Assembly (NCBI RefSeq): GCF_032595075.1
Contig: NZ_CP118735.1
Span: 90,001 to 154,000 of the forward strand
Length of the DNA: 64,000 bases
Direction of reading: 5' to 3'
Source of the DNA: Streptococcus sp. 29887
GTDB lineage: Bacteria; Bacillota; Bacilli; Lactobacillales; Streptococcaceae
Part shown: piece after piece, positions 46,102-55,171 of the stretch
How the letters are laid out: the number at the start of each line of letters is the position of its first letter
Position numbering within the stretch: the stretch's first letter is position 1
Notes under the pieces: model-generated
Databases searched by the model: none
What the model was told of the DNA's origin: nothing
What the model saw: the letters and a program-made list of their open reading frames with translations, nothing else
Translations under genes and position numbers: made by a program

Positions 46102-47448
46102 ATGGCAGTCACAGTAGCGGACATTAAACGCGATATCAAAGAGAAAAACGTTACCTTCCTACGTCTGATGTTTACAGATATCATGGGAGTAATGAAAAAC
46201 GTAGAAATTCCAGCAACTGATGAGCAGGTGGATAAGGTTTTATCAAACAAGGTGATGTTTGATGGTTCATCAATCGAAGGTTTTGTTCGTATCAATGAAT
46301 CAGATATGTACCTATATCCAGATTTGAATACCTGGACAATCTTCCCTTGGGGTGATGAGAATGGTTCAGTAGCGGGCTTGATTTGTGATGTTTATACAAC
46401 AGCAGGCGAGCCATTTGCTGGTGATCCTCGTGGTAACTTGAAAAAAGCCCTTCGTCACATGGAAGAACTTGGATTTTCTTCTTTCAATTTGGGTCCTGAG
46501 CCAGAATTCTTCCTCTTCAAGATGGATGAGCAAGGAAATCCAACCCTTGAAGTGAACGATAAGGGTGGATACTTTGACCTTGCTCCGACGGATTTGGCTG
46601 ATAATACTCGTCGTGAAATTGTCAATGTTTTGACGCAAATGGGTTTTGAAGTAGAGGCTAGTCACCATGAATGTGCCGTTGGTCAGCATGAGATTGATTT
46701 CAAATACGATGATGTTTTGAGTGCTTGTGATAAGATTCAGCTCTTCAAGTTGGTTGTTAAAACAATTGCCCGTAAACATGGAATGTATGCAACCTTTATG
46801 GCTAAGCCAAAATATGGTATCGCTGGTTCAGGTATGCACTGTAATATGTCACTCTTTGACAAGGATGGCAACAATGCCTTCTTTGATCCAGAAGATCCTC
46901 GTGGTATGCAATTGTCAGAAACAGCCTATCACTTCTTGGGTGGTTTGATCAAGCACGCTTATAACTATACTGCTATTACAAACCCAACTGTAAACTCCTA
47001 CAAACGTTTGGTTCCAGGTTTTGAAGCTCCTGTTTACATCGCTTGGGCTGGTAAAAACCGTTCTCCATTGGTTCGTGTTCCAGCTTCTCGTGGTATGGGA
47101 ACTCGTTTGGAATTGCGCTCAGTTGACCCAACTGCTAATCCATATTTAGCAATGGCTGTGCTTTTAGAAGTAGGTCTAGAGGGTGTTGAAAACAAGATTG
47201 AGGCACCAGCACCTGTTGAAACAAATATCTATGCAATGTCTGATGAGGAACGCCGTGAAGCTGGTATCACTGATCTTCCTTCAACTCTTCACAATGCTTT
47301 GAAGGCACTTCGTAAGGATGAGGTAGTTCGTGCAGCCCTAGGTGATCATATTTATACGAATTTCTTGGAAGCTAAGAAAATCGAGTGGGCAAGCTACGCA
47401 ACCTATGTTTCCCAATGGGAAATCGACAACTATTTGGATATGTATTAA
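46102..47448 (+). CDS. glnA: Glutamine synthetase, type I
   Basis: Assimilates ammonia into glutamine (448 aa). [58 protein letters not shown] and [10 protein letters not shown] are the catalytic blocks. It lacks the E. coli adenylylation insert, consistent with the Bacillus-type GlnR-controlled enzyme. GAGGAG ribosome site. Confidence 0.97.
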   Translation: MAVTVADIKRDIKEKNVTFLRLMFTDIMGVMKNVEIPATDEQVDKVLSNKVMFDGSSIEGFVRINESDMYLYPDLNTWTIFPWGDENGSVAGLICDVYTTAGEPFAGDPRGNLKKALRHMEELGFSSFNLGPEPEFFLFKMDEQGNPTLEVNDKGGYFDLAPTDLADNTRREIVNVLTQMGFEVEASHHECAVGQHEIDFKYDDVLSACDKIQLFKLVVKTIARKHGMYATFMAKPKYGIAGSGMHCNMSLFDKDGNNAFFDPEDPRGMQLSETAYHFLGGLIKHAYNYTAITNPTVNSYKRLVPGFEAPVYIAWAGKNRSPLVRVPASRGMGTRLELRSVDPTANPYLAMAVLLEVGLEGVENKIEAPAPVETNIYAMSDEERREAGITDLPSTLHNALKALRKDEVVRAALGDHIYTNFLEAKKIEWASYATYVSQWEIDNYLDMY

Positions 47449-47450
47449 AC

Positions 47451-47526
47451 AAAGGACCCTGACGGGTCCTTTGTTCACGAGCTTTAGAAATTAGAGAGCG
47501 AGTAATGGCTTTGGACCATTTTTTCA
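47451..47526 (+). repeat. glnA terminator region, copy 1
   Basis: AAAGGACCC-TGAC-GGGTCCTTT hairpin, then TTCACGAGC...GAGTAATGG. The hairpin is the glnA terminator. The whole stretch is repeated at 47552-47620. Confidence 0.85.
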
Positions 47527-47551
47527 TGAGCTTGAAAACCAGATAGCGAAT

Positions 47552-47620
47552 TAGGACCCCGACGGGTCCTTTGTTCACGAGCCGAGAAACTGTAAAGCGA
47601 GTAATGGTCTATTTTCAAGG
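47552..47620 (+). repeat. glnA terminator region, copy 2
   Basis: AGGACCC-CGAC-GGGTCCT, then TTGTTCACGAGC...AAAGCGAGTAATGG. About 80% like copy 1 by eye, with the same element order. Confidence 0.8.
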
Positions 47621-47644
47621 ATGGCTTCTTTGGACCGATACAAC

Positions 47645-47675
47645 AAATCCCACAGGTATCACCTATGGGATTTTA
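47645..47675. terminator. Bidirectional terminator downstream of rnjA
   Basis: AAATCCCA-C-AGGT and ACCT-A-TGGGATTT with a three-base loop. Reads well on the minus strand after the rnjA stop. Confidence 0.8.
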
Positions 47676-47680
47676 GTGTG

Positions 47681-49360
47681 TTATTGATCAGGCGTGAGAA
47701 TCATTGGGATGATGATTGGTTCACGTTCTGTTTTTTCATATAGGAATGGTCGTAGGGCATTGACAATGGCTCCGTTGACCGTCTGGATATTGGCATCTTT
47801 ATTGCGCATGGCGATGCGGATAGCGTTAAAGAGAACGCGTTGGCTTTCGCGGATCAAGTCACCAGATTCGCGCATGTAGATGAAGCCTCGGCTGAGGATA
47901 TCTGGTCCTGCCAGAATCATCTTGGACTTGAAGTCAACGGTTGCGACAGCAAGGACGACGCCGTCTTCTGAGAGATCACGTCGGTCTTTGAGGACAGCTG
48001 CACCGATTTCACCGATACGGTTTCCGTCCACGTAGATGTCTTGGGCGTTGAACTTGCCGGCTAATCGCGCAGAATCCTTGGTCAGGGCTAGGACATCGCC
48101 GTTTTCCATGATGAAGATGTTGTCTTTTGGTACACCTGTATCCACTGCTAGACTGGCATGGATTTTTTGCATGCGGTATTCGCCGTGAACAGGCATGAAG
48201 TATTTTGGCTTGATCAGGCGGAGCATGAGTTTTTGTTCTTGCTGGCCACCGTGTCCAGAGGTATGGATGTTGTTGATCTTGCCGTGAATAACATCGACAC
48301 CGGCTTCAATCAAGATATTGATGAGCTTGTTAACACCTGTGGTATTTCCCGGAATAGGACTGGACGAGAAAATAACTGTGTCGCCCGGCTGGAGTTGCAC
48401 CTGACGGTGAGTACCGTGGGCAATGCGGGATAGGGCAGCCATTGGCTCACCCTGGCTACCTGTACAGAGAATCATGATCTCGCTGGCAGGGTATTCTTTA
48501 ATCTCGTTTGGCTCGATGAAGGTATCCTTAGGCACCTTGATGTAGCCGAGCTCGATACCGTTAACAATGGCTTTTTCCATGGAACGTCCAAAGACAGCGA
48601 TCTTGCGTCCGGTCTTAACCGCTGCATCAGCTGCCTGTTGCAGACGGAAGATATTGGAGGCAAAGGAAGCAAAGATGATGCGTCCGTGGATGCCTTCGAT
48701 CAGCTTCATGATAGACTGACCGACCACTTTTTCCGAGTTGGTAAAGGTTGGAACTTCGGCGTTGGTAGAGTCGGAGAGGAGGCAGAGAACGCCTTCTTCA
48801 CCAAGGGCAGCCATGCGGTGCAAGTCTGCAGGTTCGCCAACAGGTGTGAAGTCGAACTTGAAGTCACCGGTACAGACGATTTTTCCTTGAGGGGTGTCAA
48901 TGACGATACCGAGTGGCTCTGGAATGGAGTGGGTGGTGCGGAAGAAGCTGACTTTGAGGTGCTTGAAGGTCAACTCAGTCTTGTGGTTGATTTCATGCAA
49001 GGTTGCATCACGAAGCAGTCCGTGTTCTTCCAATTTGCCACGGATAAGGGCAAGGGCTAAGGGGCCTGCGTAGATTGGGACATTGGCCTGCTTGAGCAGG
49101 AAGGGAATGCCTCCGATGTGGTCTTCGTGCCCGTGGGTAATGACCAGACCTTTAACACGGTCTAGGTTTTCAACGATGTAGGAGTAGTCTGGGATAACGT
49201 AGTCGATACCCAATAGGTCATCTTCTGGGAACTTGATACCCGCATCGACGATGAGAATTTCGTCTTTATACTCGATACCGTAGGTGTTTTTCCCGATTTC
49301 TCCCAAACCACCGATGGCGAAAACGCCAACTTCATGAGGTTTTAGATTGACTGATGACAT
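47681..49360 (-). CDS. rnjA: Ribonuclease J1
   Basis: Metallo-beta-lactamase/beta-CASP nuclease (559 aa) with 5' exo- and endonuclease activity in mRNA decay and rRNA maturation. Motif 2 is [10 protein letters not shown] (about residues 75-84), [12 protein letters not shown] carries the motif-4 Asp, the beta-CASP block is [16 protein letters not shown], and the His motif is [14 protein letters not shown] then PVHGEYRM. It follows rpoY by 3 nt, the usual rpoY-rnjA pair. Confidence 0.96.
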   Translation of the reverse strand: MSSVNLKPHEVGVFAIGGLGEIGKNTYGIEYKDEILIVDAGIKFPEDDLLGIDYVIPDYSYIVENLDRVKGLVITHGHEDHIGGIPFLLKQANVPIYAGPLALALIRGKLEEHGLLRDATLHEINHKTELTFKHLKVSFFRTTHSIPEPLGIVIDTPQGKIVCTGDFKFDFTPVGEPADLHRMAALGEEGVLCLLSDSTNAEVPTFTNSEKVVGQSIMKLIEGIHGRIIFASFASNIFRLQQAADAAVKTGRKIAVFGRSMEKAIVNGIELGYIKVPKDTFIEPNEIKEYPASEIMILCTGSQGEPMAALSRIAHGTHRQVQLQPGDTVIFSSSPIPGNTTGVNKLINILIEAGVDVIHGKINNIHTSGHGGQQEQKLMLRLIKPKYFMPVHGEYRMQKIHASLAVDTGVPKDNIFIMENGDVLALTKDSARLAGKFNAQDIYVDGNRIGEIGAAVLKDRRDLSEDGVVLAVATVDFKSKMILAGPDILSRGFIYMRESGDLIRESQRVLFNAIRIAMRNKDANIQTVNGAIVNALRPFLYEKTEREPIIIPMILTPDQ

Positions 49361-49363
49361 AAA

Positions 49364-49594
49364 TTAGAACTCCGTAAGTTTGAAATCTGCGTGCTCTTTT
49401 TCGTATTCGAGGTGTTTGTCAGAGAGTAGGTCAACGAATTCAACGTTGTAGGCTGGGAATTTTGTTTCAACCAATTCTTTGACTTTGATGCGACCTTCCA
49501 ATTCAGAAGTTGCGTCAACTTCGACATAGAGGGCCTGTGTCTGCTCACGGCGTGGGCTGACTTTTGTTTCTTGGTAAAATACTTTATAAATCAT
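49364..49594 (-). CDS. rpoY: RNA polymerase epsilon subunit RpoY
   Basis: Small Firmicute RNA polymerase accessory subunit (76 aa). [20 protein letters not shown] and [14 protein letters not shown] are its conserved ends. Start at 49594 behind AAAGGAAC. It is co-transcribed with rnjA from a TGGTATAAT promoter (minus strand, 49720-49728). Confidence 0.92.
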   Translation of the reverse strand: MIYKVFYQETKVSPRREQTQALYVEVDATSELEGRIKVKELVETKFPAYNVEFVDLLSDKHLEYEKEHADFKLTEF

Positions 49595-49719
49595 GTGTAG
49601 TATAGTTCCTTTCTTTTTGACTGGCAACTATGAAAAAAGTCCCAAACAGTTATTCTGCTTGGTATTATCTATTCAATTTTCTCGAGTTGTCAATTTATTC
49701 AGTCTAAATGATACTCTTC

Positions 49720-49748
49720 ATTATACCATAAAAAATGCTGATGGTAAA
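49720..49748 (-). promoter_or_regulatory. rpoY-rnjA promoter
   Basis: Minus-strand TTTACC (49743-49748), 17 nt, extended TGGTATAAT (-10 at 49720-49725). Confidence 0.7.
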
Positions 49749-49823
49749 AGGGTTAGGTAGGAAAATGGAAAAGTGTCATGATTTTCAGAAACAAGCAGAG
49801 AATAAATGGATAAATGAGTGAAA

Positions 49824-49852
49824 TTGACAAATATATATTTGGATATTATAAT
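49824..49852 (+). promoter_or_regulatory. Consensus sigma-70 promoter
   Basis: TTGACA (49824-49829), exactly 17 nt, TATAAT (49847-49852). A perfect consensus, stronger by sequence than the rpoB or fusA promoters here, yet the first gene of reasonable size is at 50092. Confidence 0.85.
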
Positions 49853-50091
49853 AAATGAAAACGGATTATTTTATAAAAATAGGAGGAAGGTAGCCTGTGG
49901 CAATGGAATCGTAAATGAAGTTGGAAGGATGTCAAATTTTTTTGCCATACTAAAGTTGTAAAATGTTTTGATACGGAAATGGTCATCTACTGGAGGTTCT
50001 TCTGTCGCTCTGGAAAGGAGGAAAGAAGTGGAAACGATACGTTGGGCGTAGGGAATCTGGTAGAAAGAGCATTTGTCAATAGGAGGTTCCT
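49853..50091 (+). other. Leader with several ribosome-site-like motifs and micro-ORFs
   Basis: GGAGGAAGG (49882-), GGAGG (about 49994), AAGGAGGAAAG (about 50016) and GGAGG (50082) lie in 240 nt. Possible micro-ORFs are MKTDYFIKIGGR (49855), MKLEGCQIFLPY (49914) and GTG-started METIRWA (50029). None is long enough to be claimed as a gene. Could be a small RNA, a peptide locus, or decayed DNA. Confidence 0.35.
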
Positions 50092-50295
50092 ATGAAAAAA
50101 GTAGCTATTATGATTGTTATAGCGTTAACGGTTCAAGAGTTATTTGCATTGTATTTTTTAAAAAATGCTTGGGATAAGGGGGCGGTCACCTCGGATTCTT
50201 TGATAACATTAGGTTTTGGCTTGTTATTCTTGAACAGTATTGCTATTCATACTTTTTACAGTTATATCAAAAAACACTATCGAAAAATCAACTGA
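50092..50295 (+). CDS. Small two-helix membrane protein
   Basis: 67-aa protein: MKKVAIMIVIALTVQELFAL and a second segment LITLGFGLLFLNSIAIHTFY, ending in basic KKHYRKIN. Strong ribosome site TAGGAGG 5 nt upstream. No family recognised. Transcribed from a consensus promoter and closed by a 12-bp terminator. Confidence 0.6.
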   Translation: MKKVAIMIVIALTVQELFALYFLKNAWDKGAVTSDSLITLGFGLLFLNSIAIHTFYSYIKKHYRKIN

Positions 50296-50353
50296 TGATA
50301 GTTGTTTTTCGAGCTATTATCCCTTTACTCGTACTTATTCATTCTACAGCACT

Positions 50354-50392
50354 GAAAAGACTGGGGAAATCACAACCCAGTCTTTTCATTAT
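50354..50392 (+). terminator. Strong terminator before tsaB
   Basis: GAAAAGACTGGG (50354-50365) pairs perfectly with CCCAGTCTTTTC (50376-50387), followed by ATTATTT. Confidence 0.85.
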
Positions 50393-50452
50393 TTGAAAAA
50401 ATATCCAAGATAGCTTACAATAGAGAGTAGACTTGTAAAGAAAGAGAAACTT

Positions 50453-51136
50453 ATGAAAATACTAGCTTTAGACAGCTCCAATCAGGCCCTATCGGTGGCC
50501 TTGGTGGAGGACGGTCGTTTGCAGGCGGAAACTCTGCTGGCCGTCAAGAAAAATCATAGTATCAGCCTCATGCCTGTGGTCGATTTTTTAGTGGCACAGG
50601 TGGGCTGGACGCCCAAAGACTTGGAGCGGATTGTGGTCGCTCAGGGCCCTGGCTCCTACACGGGTCTGCGGGTAGCGGTGGCGACTGCCAAGACCTTGGC
50701 CTACACCCTCAAGATCGACTTGGTGGGGCTATCCAGTCTTCAGTCCCTGGTTCCGTCCAGCCTGACGGGTCTGGTGGTACCCCTCATTGATGCCCGCCGT
50801 AGCTGCGTCTATGCGGGTGTGTATGAAAATGGCAGAGCAGTCGAGGTAGATCGCTACTGGTCTTTTGAGGACTTACTTTCTAGCCTGTCTGGCAAGGAAA
50901 ACATCACCTTTGTCGGAGAAGTAGAAAACTTCATGGAGCAAATCGAGCAAGCACTGCCAACTGCTCAGTACCAAACGAGTCTGCCGTCTGCCTATCAGCT
51001 GGCGGTGATTGGTCAAGACTTGCCAGCAGTGGATGTCACTAGCTTTGAGCCCAACTATCTCAAGCGAGTAGAGGCAGAGGAGAACTGGCTCAAGGACAAC
51101 CAAGCTGGCTCAGAAAGTTATATCAAACGTGTATGA
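50453..51136 (+). CDS. tsaB: tRNA t6A threonylcarbamoyltransferase subunit TsaB
   Basis: Inactive paralogue of TsaD (227 aa) that scaffolds the t6A37 complex with TsaD and TsaE. N-terminal ILALDSSNQALSVALVED and VAQGPGSYTGLRVAVATAKT are typical. It overlaps rimI by 4 nt in a tsaB-rimI-tsaD operon. Confidence 0.95.
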   Translation: MKILALDSSNQALSVALVEDGRLQAETLLAVKKNHSISLMPVVDFLVAQVGWTPKDLERIVVAQGPGSYTGLRVAVATAKTLAYTLKIDLVGLSSLQSLVPSSLTGLVVPLIDARRSCVYAGVYENGRAVEVDRYWSFEDLLSSLSGKENITFVGEVENFMEQIEQALPTAQYQTSLPSAYQLAVIGQDLPAVDVTSFEPNYLKRVEAEENWLKDNQAGSESYIKRV

Positions 51137-51573
51137 TAGAGATTAGACACTACGATGGTCAGGAAAATCTGACAGAGGCTGTTTTGGCAGTTATGCAGTC
51201 GGTTTATGAGCAGTCTCCATGGACCTTGGAGCAGATTGCCTCCAGTATGGCTAGTCAGGATGAGGATTATTATCTGGCCTATGAGGGTCAGGAACTAGTC
51301 GGTTTTTTGGCTGTGCAGACGGTGATGGATGAGATGGAAATCTTGCAGATTGCTGTCAAGGCTGATTTTCAGAGGTTGGGAATCGCCAGTCAACTGATGG
51401 CTGCTGTGATGGACTGGGAGGGGGACATCTTCCTCGAAGTGAGGGAGTCCAATAGCGCAGCTCAGGCCCTCTATACACGCCAGCATTTTACCAAAATAGG
51501 AAAACGAAAAGACTACTACCGCCATCCTGTCGAGGACGCGGTGATGATGAAGAGAGAACGTGATGAAAGATAG
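51133..51573 (+). CDS. rimI: Ribosomal-protein-alanine N-acetyltransferase RimI
   Basis: GNAT-fold enzyme (146 aa). Acetyl-CoA loop motif [15 protein letters not shown] (Q/RxxGxG/A type) and the C-terminal [27 protein letters not shown] are characteristic of RimI. Overlaps both tsaB and tsaD. Confidence 0.92.
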   Translation: MIEIRHYDGQENLTEAVLAVMQSVYEQSPWTLEQIASSMASQDEDYYLAYEGQELVGFLAVQTVMDEMEILQIAVKADFQRLGIASQLMAAVMDWEGDIFLEVRESNSAAQALYTRQHFTKIGKRKDYYRHPVEDAVMMKRERDER

Positions 51574-52570
51574 ATTGATTTTGGCGATTGAGACCTCGTG
51601 TGACGAGACATCGGTGGCTGTTTTGCGAAATGAGGCGGAGCTTTTGTCCAATGTCATTGCCAGCCAGATTGCCAGCCACCAGCGGTTTGGCGGGGTGGTG
51701 CCCGAGGTGGCCAGCCGTCACCATGTGGAAGTGATTACGGCCTGCATCGAGGAGGCCTTGCTGGAGGCGGAAGTGACGGCAGAGGACTTAACGGCAGTGG
51801 CTGTGACCTATGGACCTGGCTTGGTCGGTGCCTTGCTAGTCGGGATTTCGGCTGCCAAGGCCTTTGCCTGGGCTAATGGTTTGCCACTCATTCCTGTCAA
51901 CCACATGGCAGGGCATTTGATGGCGGCGCGTGCGGTCAAGGAATTGGAGTTTCCGCTCCTGGCCCTCTTGGTCAGTGGTGGACATACGGAGTTGGTCTAT
52001 GTGTCAGAGGCAGGTGACTACAAAATCGTCGGTGAAACGCGAGATGATGCGGTTGGCGAGGCCTATGACAAGGTGGGGCGGGTTATGGGACTGCCCTATC
52101 CAGCTGGTCGGGTGATTGACGAGTTGGCACATGAGGGGCAGGACATTTATAACTTCCCACGGGCTATGATCAAGGAAGATAATCTGGAGTTTTCTTTTTC
52201 TGGACTCAAATCTGCCTTTATCAACCTCTACCACAATGCCCAGCAGAAAGGGGAAACCTTGTCTAATGCGGACCTGTCAGCTTCTTTCCAAGCCTGTGTT
52301 ATGGACATCCTTATGGCTAAGACCAAGAAGGCCTTGGAGCAATACCCTGTTAAGACCTTGGTCGTAGCGGGCGGTGTGGCAGCTAATCAGGGCTTACGAG
52401 AGCGGTTGGCAGCTGAAATCACCGATGTGGAGGTCATTATTCCCCCGCTTCGCCTCTGCGGTGATAATGCGGGCATGATTGCCTTGGCAGCCGTTAGTGA
52501 GTACAACAAGGAAAAACTTGCTGGATGGGACCTCAATGCTAAGCCAAGTCTGGCTTTTGAGAATTTGTAA
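51563..52570 (+). CDS. tsaD: tRNA N6-adenosine threonylcarbamoyltransferase TsaD
   Basis: Catalytic Kae1/Gcp protein (335 aa) transferring threonylcarbamoyl to A37 of ANN-reading tRNAs. [15 protein letters not shown], the metal His pair [18 protein letters not shown], and [11 protein letters not shown] are visible. ATG 51563 chosen over the GTG one codon earlier. It overlaps rimI by 11 nt. A hairpin GTCGC-GAAA-GCGAC with T-run (52580-52598) follows. Confidence 0.96.
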   Translation: MKDRLILAIETSCDETSVAVLRNEAELLSNVIASQIASHQRFGGVVPEVASRHHVEVITACIEEALLEAEVTAEDLTAVAVTYGPGLVGALLVGISAAKAFAWANGLPLIPVNHMAGHLMAARAVKELEFPLLALLVSGGHTELVYVSEAGDYKIVGETRDDAVGEAYDKVGRVMGLPYPAGRVIDELAHEGQDIYNFPRAMIKEDNLEFSFSGLKSAFINLYHNAQQKGETLSNADLSASFQACVMDILMAKTKKALEQYPVKTLVVAGGVAANQGLRERLAAEITDVEVIIPPLRLCGDNAGMIALAAVSEYNKEKLAGWDLNAKPSLAFENL

Positions 52571-52579
52571 GAAAGATGG

Positions 52580-52598
52580 GTCGCGAAAGCGACTTTTT
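52580..52598 (+). terminator. Terminator after tsaD
   Basis: GTCGC, GAAA tetraloop, GCGAC, TTTTT. Confidence 0.88.
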
Positions 52599-52640
52599 CT
52601 GTTGACGGAGGGGGGCTTGTCCTCTATACTAGAGTGATAT

Positions 52641-52850
52641 AATACTCTTCGAAAATCAAAATCGGACCTTGTTGACTTGATTTGATGAGTGAAAGGCTCC
52701 AGTGGAGCCTTTCAGCCGGTTACCTTGAAACAAAATAGTAACAGGATTCTATCTGCTAAGTAGAAACGAACTACGTTCGCTCTATCTCCAACCTCCAAAG
52801 GTTCCCCAAACCTTTGGAGATCGTCTGATTTTGATTTTCATTGAGTATAA
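52641..52850. repeat. BOX-like streptococcal repeat element
   Basis: Ends AATACTCTTCGAAAATCAAA (left) and GATTTTCATTGAGTATAA (right) are inverse to each other and match the boxA/boxC ends I know from pneumococcal BOX elements. The interior has GAAAGGCTCC-AGT-GGAGCCTTTC and CTCCAAAGGTT-CCCC-AAACCTTTGGAG hairpins. No gene in 52571-52872. Confidence 0.75.
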
Positions 52851-52872
52851 CTTGCTTTTCAAAGGAGAGAAG

Positions 52873-53574
52873 ATGGAAAAAGAGGATTTTCGCGAAGGCT
52901 TGCGGGATGCCATCCCAACAGCTCTGGGCTATGCCAGTATCGGTCTAGCCTGCGGTGTCGTATCGGTTAATTCCGGCATTTCTGCGGTGGAAATGGGGCT
53001 GATGAGCCTTTTGGTCTATGCAGGAAGTGCCCAATTTGTCATGTGTGCCATGATTTTGGCAGGTGCCCCCTTGGTGTCGATTGCGGTGACCGTTTTCTTT
53101 GTCAATCTGCGGAATTTCCTCATGTGCCTGCACACGACGACCATTTTTCAGGGCAATAGTCTGGGCTCCAATATCCTGATTGGCTCTTTTGTGACGGACG
53201 AATCCTATGCGGTTCTCTTGCGGAAACACATTGAGGAAAAGCAGATTGCCTCTAGCTGGATGTACGGTAACAACTTTGCGAGCTACGCTTCTTGGGTAAG
53301 CTTTACCATTTTGGGTAATCTGATTGGAGGGCTGATTCCAAATCCAGAGCAGTTTGGCTTGGATTTTGCCCTAGTGGCTATGTTTGTCGGCATTTTCTCA
53401 GGTCAGTTGGAGGCTATGGCTCGGATCATTCCGTTGAAAAAAATCGGCTTGATTCTGCTGGCGGTTGGTCTGGCCTATGTCGGTCTGTCTGTGCTGGTGT
53501 CGTCCTATGTTGCGGTGCTTCTGGCGACGCTTTTGGGCTGTTTTGTGGGGGTGATGATTGATGATAAAAACTAG
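52873..53574 (+). CDS. azlC: AzlC family branched-chain amino acid exporter, large subunit
   Basis: Membrane protein (233 aa) that forms a two-component amino-acid exporter with AzlD. REGLRDAIPTALGYASIGLA, LMSLLVYAGSAQFV and TVFFVNLRNFLMCLH are family blocks; about five hydrophobic segments follow. AAAGGAGAG ribosome site; the start at 52873 lies 23 nt beyond a BOX-like repeat that probably supplies or modifies its leader. azlD overlaps its end by 14 nt. Confidence 0.9.
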   Translation: MEKEDFREGLRDAIPTALGYASIGLACGVVSVNSGISAVEMGLMSLLVYAGSAQFVMCAMILAGAPLVSIAVTVFFVNLRNFLMCLHTTTIFQGNSLGSNILIGSFVTDESYAVLLRKHIEEKQIASSWMYGNNFASYASWVSFTILGNLIGGLIPNPEQFGLDFALVAMFVGIFSGQLEAMARIIPLKKIGLILLAVGLAYVGLSVLVSSYVAVLLATLLGCFVGVMIDDKN

Positions 53575-53884
53575 TATTTTACTGATTATTCTGGCGTCAG
53601 CCCTAGTGACTTGGCTGCCACGCGTCCTGCCTTTTGTCCTGACGCAGAACAAGTCCCTACCACCCCGCATGGTCAAGTTCCTCAGTTTCCTGCCCATTAC
53701 CATTATCTTTGCCCTGACCCTCTCTAGCATCATGGACGAAGAAGTCGGCTCGCTACCTAGCCTGCTCCCTGTCGAAAGCCTAGCCCTCCTTCCGACCTTC
53801 TGGGTGGTTTTGAAGACAAAAAATATCCTCTTGGCTGTCCTGGTTGGCGTTCTGACGACTGCTGCCCTCCGCTTGCTTTTTTAG
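53561..53884 (+). CDS. azlD: AzlD family exporter small subunit
   Basis: 107-aa membrane protein with four hydrophobic segments. TWLPRVLPFVL and PPRMVKFLSFLPITIIFALT are the AzlD signature. ATG 53561 follows GGGGGTG within azlC. Confidence 0.9.
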   Translation: MIKTSILLIILASALVTWLPRVLPFVLTQNKSLPPRMVKFLSFLPITIIFALTLSSIMDEEVGSLPSLLPVESLALLPTFWVVLKTKNILLAVLVGVLTTAALRLLF

Positions 53885-53893
53885 GAGGGACTT

Positions 53894-54916
53894 ATGGTAA
53901 AGGAAAATGCCAGAGGTATGGTACTTTGTATAGTCTTGGCTGGAATAAGCTGGTGCTTAGGAAGTTGGTTTTCAGTAGTGGGTGGGCCCGTTTTTGCCCT
54001 TCTAATCGGGATGAGCCTGCATTCTTACATTTCAAGGAAAAATTCATTTCAGTCAGGCTTGACCTTTACCTCTAAGAAGATTTTGCAGTATGCGGTGATT
54101 TGTTTGGGATTTGGATTAAACTTATCTGCGGTCTTGGCAGTCGGTCGCCAATCTCTACCGATTATTCTGTCAACCATCAGTTTTGCTTTGATTTTGGCAT
54201 TCCTGATGTGGAAAATCTTGCCCATTTCATCTCATCTGGCGACCTTGATTGGCGTAGGGACCTCTATCTGTGGAGGCTCTGCCATTGCGGCGACAGCTCC
54301 CGTTATTCAGGCAGATGATGAGGATGTGGCTCAGGCTATCTCAGTCATCTTTCTCTTTAATGTTTTGGCGGCTTTGATTTTTCCGACTTTGGCAACTTGG
54401 CTTGGGTTTTCGACCGATTCGGGTCAGGCCTTTGGGATCTTCGCCGGAACGGCGGTCAATGACACCTCGTCGGTCACCGCGACAGCAGCCACTTGGGACA
54501 GCCTTTACGGACTGGGCAGTCAGACCTTGGACACGGCAGTGACCGTCAAGCTGACGCGGACTCTGGCAATTATTCCCATTACGTCGGTTTTGGCGATTTG
54601 GCAGGCTCGAGGAAAGGGAGTTCAGGCAGACAAGCAGTCCCTCTTGGCAAGTTTTCCGACCTTTATCCTCTATTTTATCTTGGCTAGTCTGGTGACTACA
54701 ATGGCAGGTCATGTTGGATTGGGGACGGATCTTTTTGGCCCGCTCAAAACCCTGTCCAAGTTTCTCATTTGTATGGCCATGGCTGCTATTGGCTTGCGGA
54801 CCAATTTATTTTCCTTGGTGAAAAATGGCAGAGCTGCACTCTTGGTCGGACTGGTTTGCTGGCTGGGAGTGATGGTGCTGACACTGGTTTGGCAGGGGAT
54901 GCTTGGGGTTTGGTAG
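53894..54916 (+). CDS. YeiH/YadS-family putative sulfate exporter
   Basis: 340-aa polytopic membrane protein with about ten hydrophobic segments. VGTSICGGSAIAATAPVI and FGIFAGTAVNDTSSVTATAA are the conserved repeats of the UPF0324 family. Substrate is not established for this member. AGGAGGGA ribosome site, 9 nt after azlD. Its last ~208 bp are duplicated at 60546-60755, and it lacks a terminator of its own here. Confidence 0.88.
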   Translation: MVKENARGMVLCIVLAGISWCLGSWFSVVGGPVFALLIGMSLHSYISRKNSFQSGLTFTSKKILQYAVICLGFGLNLSAVLAVGRQSLPIILSTISFALILAFLMWKILPISSHLATLIGVGTSICGGSAIAATAPVIQADDEDVAQAISVIFLFNVLAALIFPTLATWLGFSTDSGQAFGIFAGTAVNDTSSVTATAATWDSLYGLGSQTLDTAVTVKLTRTLAIIPITSVLAIWQARGKGVQADKQSLLASFPTFILYFILASLVTTMAGHVGLGTDLFGPLKTLSKFLICMAMAAIGLRTNLFSLVKNGRAALLVGLVCWLGVMVLTLVWQGMLGVW

Positions 54917-55119
54917 AAATAAATTTTTCATAAAAACTTATATTTTTATCCTGAGACTTTTGATAATGTAAGGGAAAATAAGGATATATCCACGCAAGTA
55001 TGTAAAAGTCGCGAAAATATTGTTGAAAAATGCATGTAGCTTGAAAAAGATTATATGCGTTTTTTCATGCCTATGGCGTGACTAAAAGCTAATTAAGGTA
55101 GATTATCTTAAAGCAGTTG

Positions 55120-55128
55120 TGCTATAAT
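55120..55128 (+). promoter_or_regulatory. Extended -10 promoter of the surface-protein gene
   Basis: TGCTATAAT, 33 nt before ATG 55161. No convincing -35. The preceding 54917-55119 is AT-rich with no gene or terminator. Confidence 0.55.
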
Positions 55129-55171
55129 GAACTTTTATGAAATTATGAAAAAGAGGTAATATGAAAAAGAA

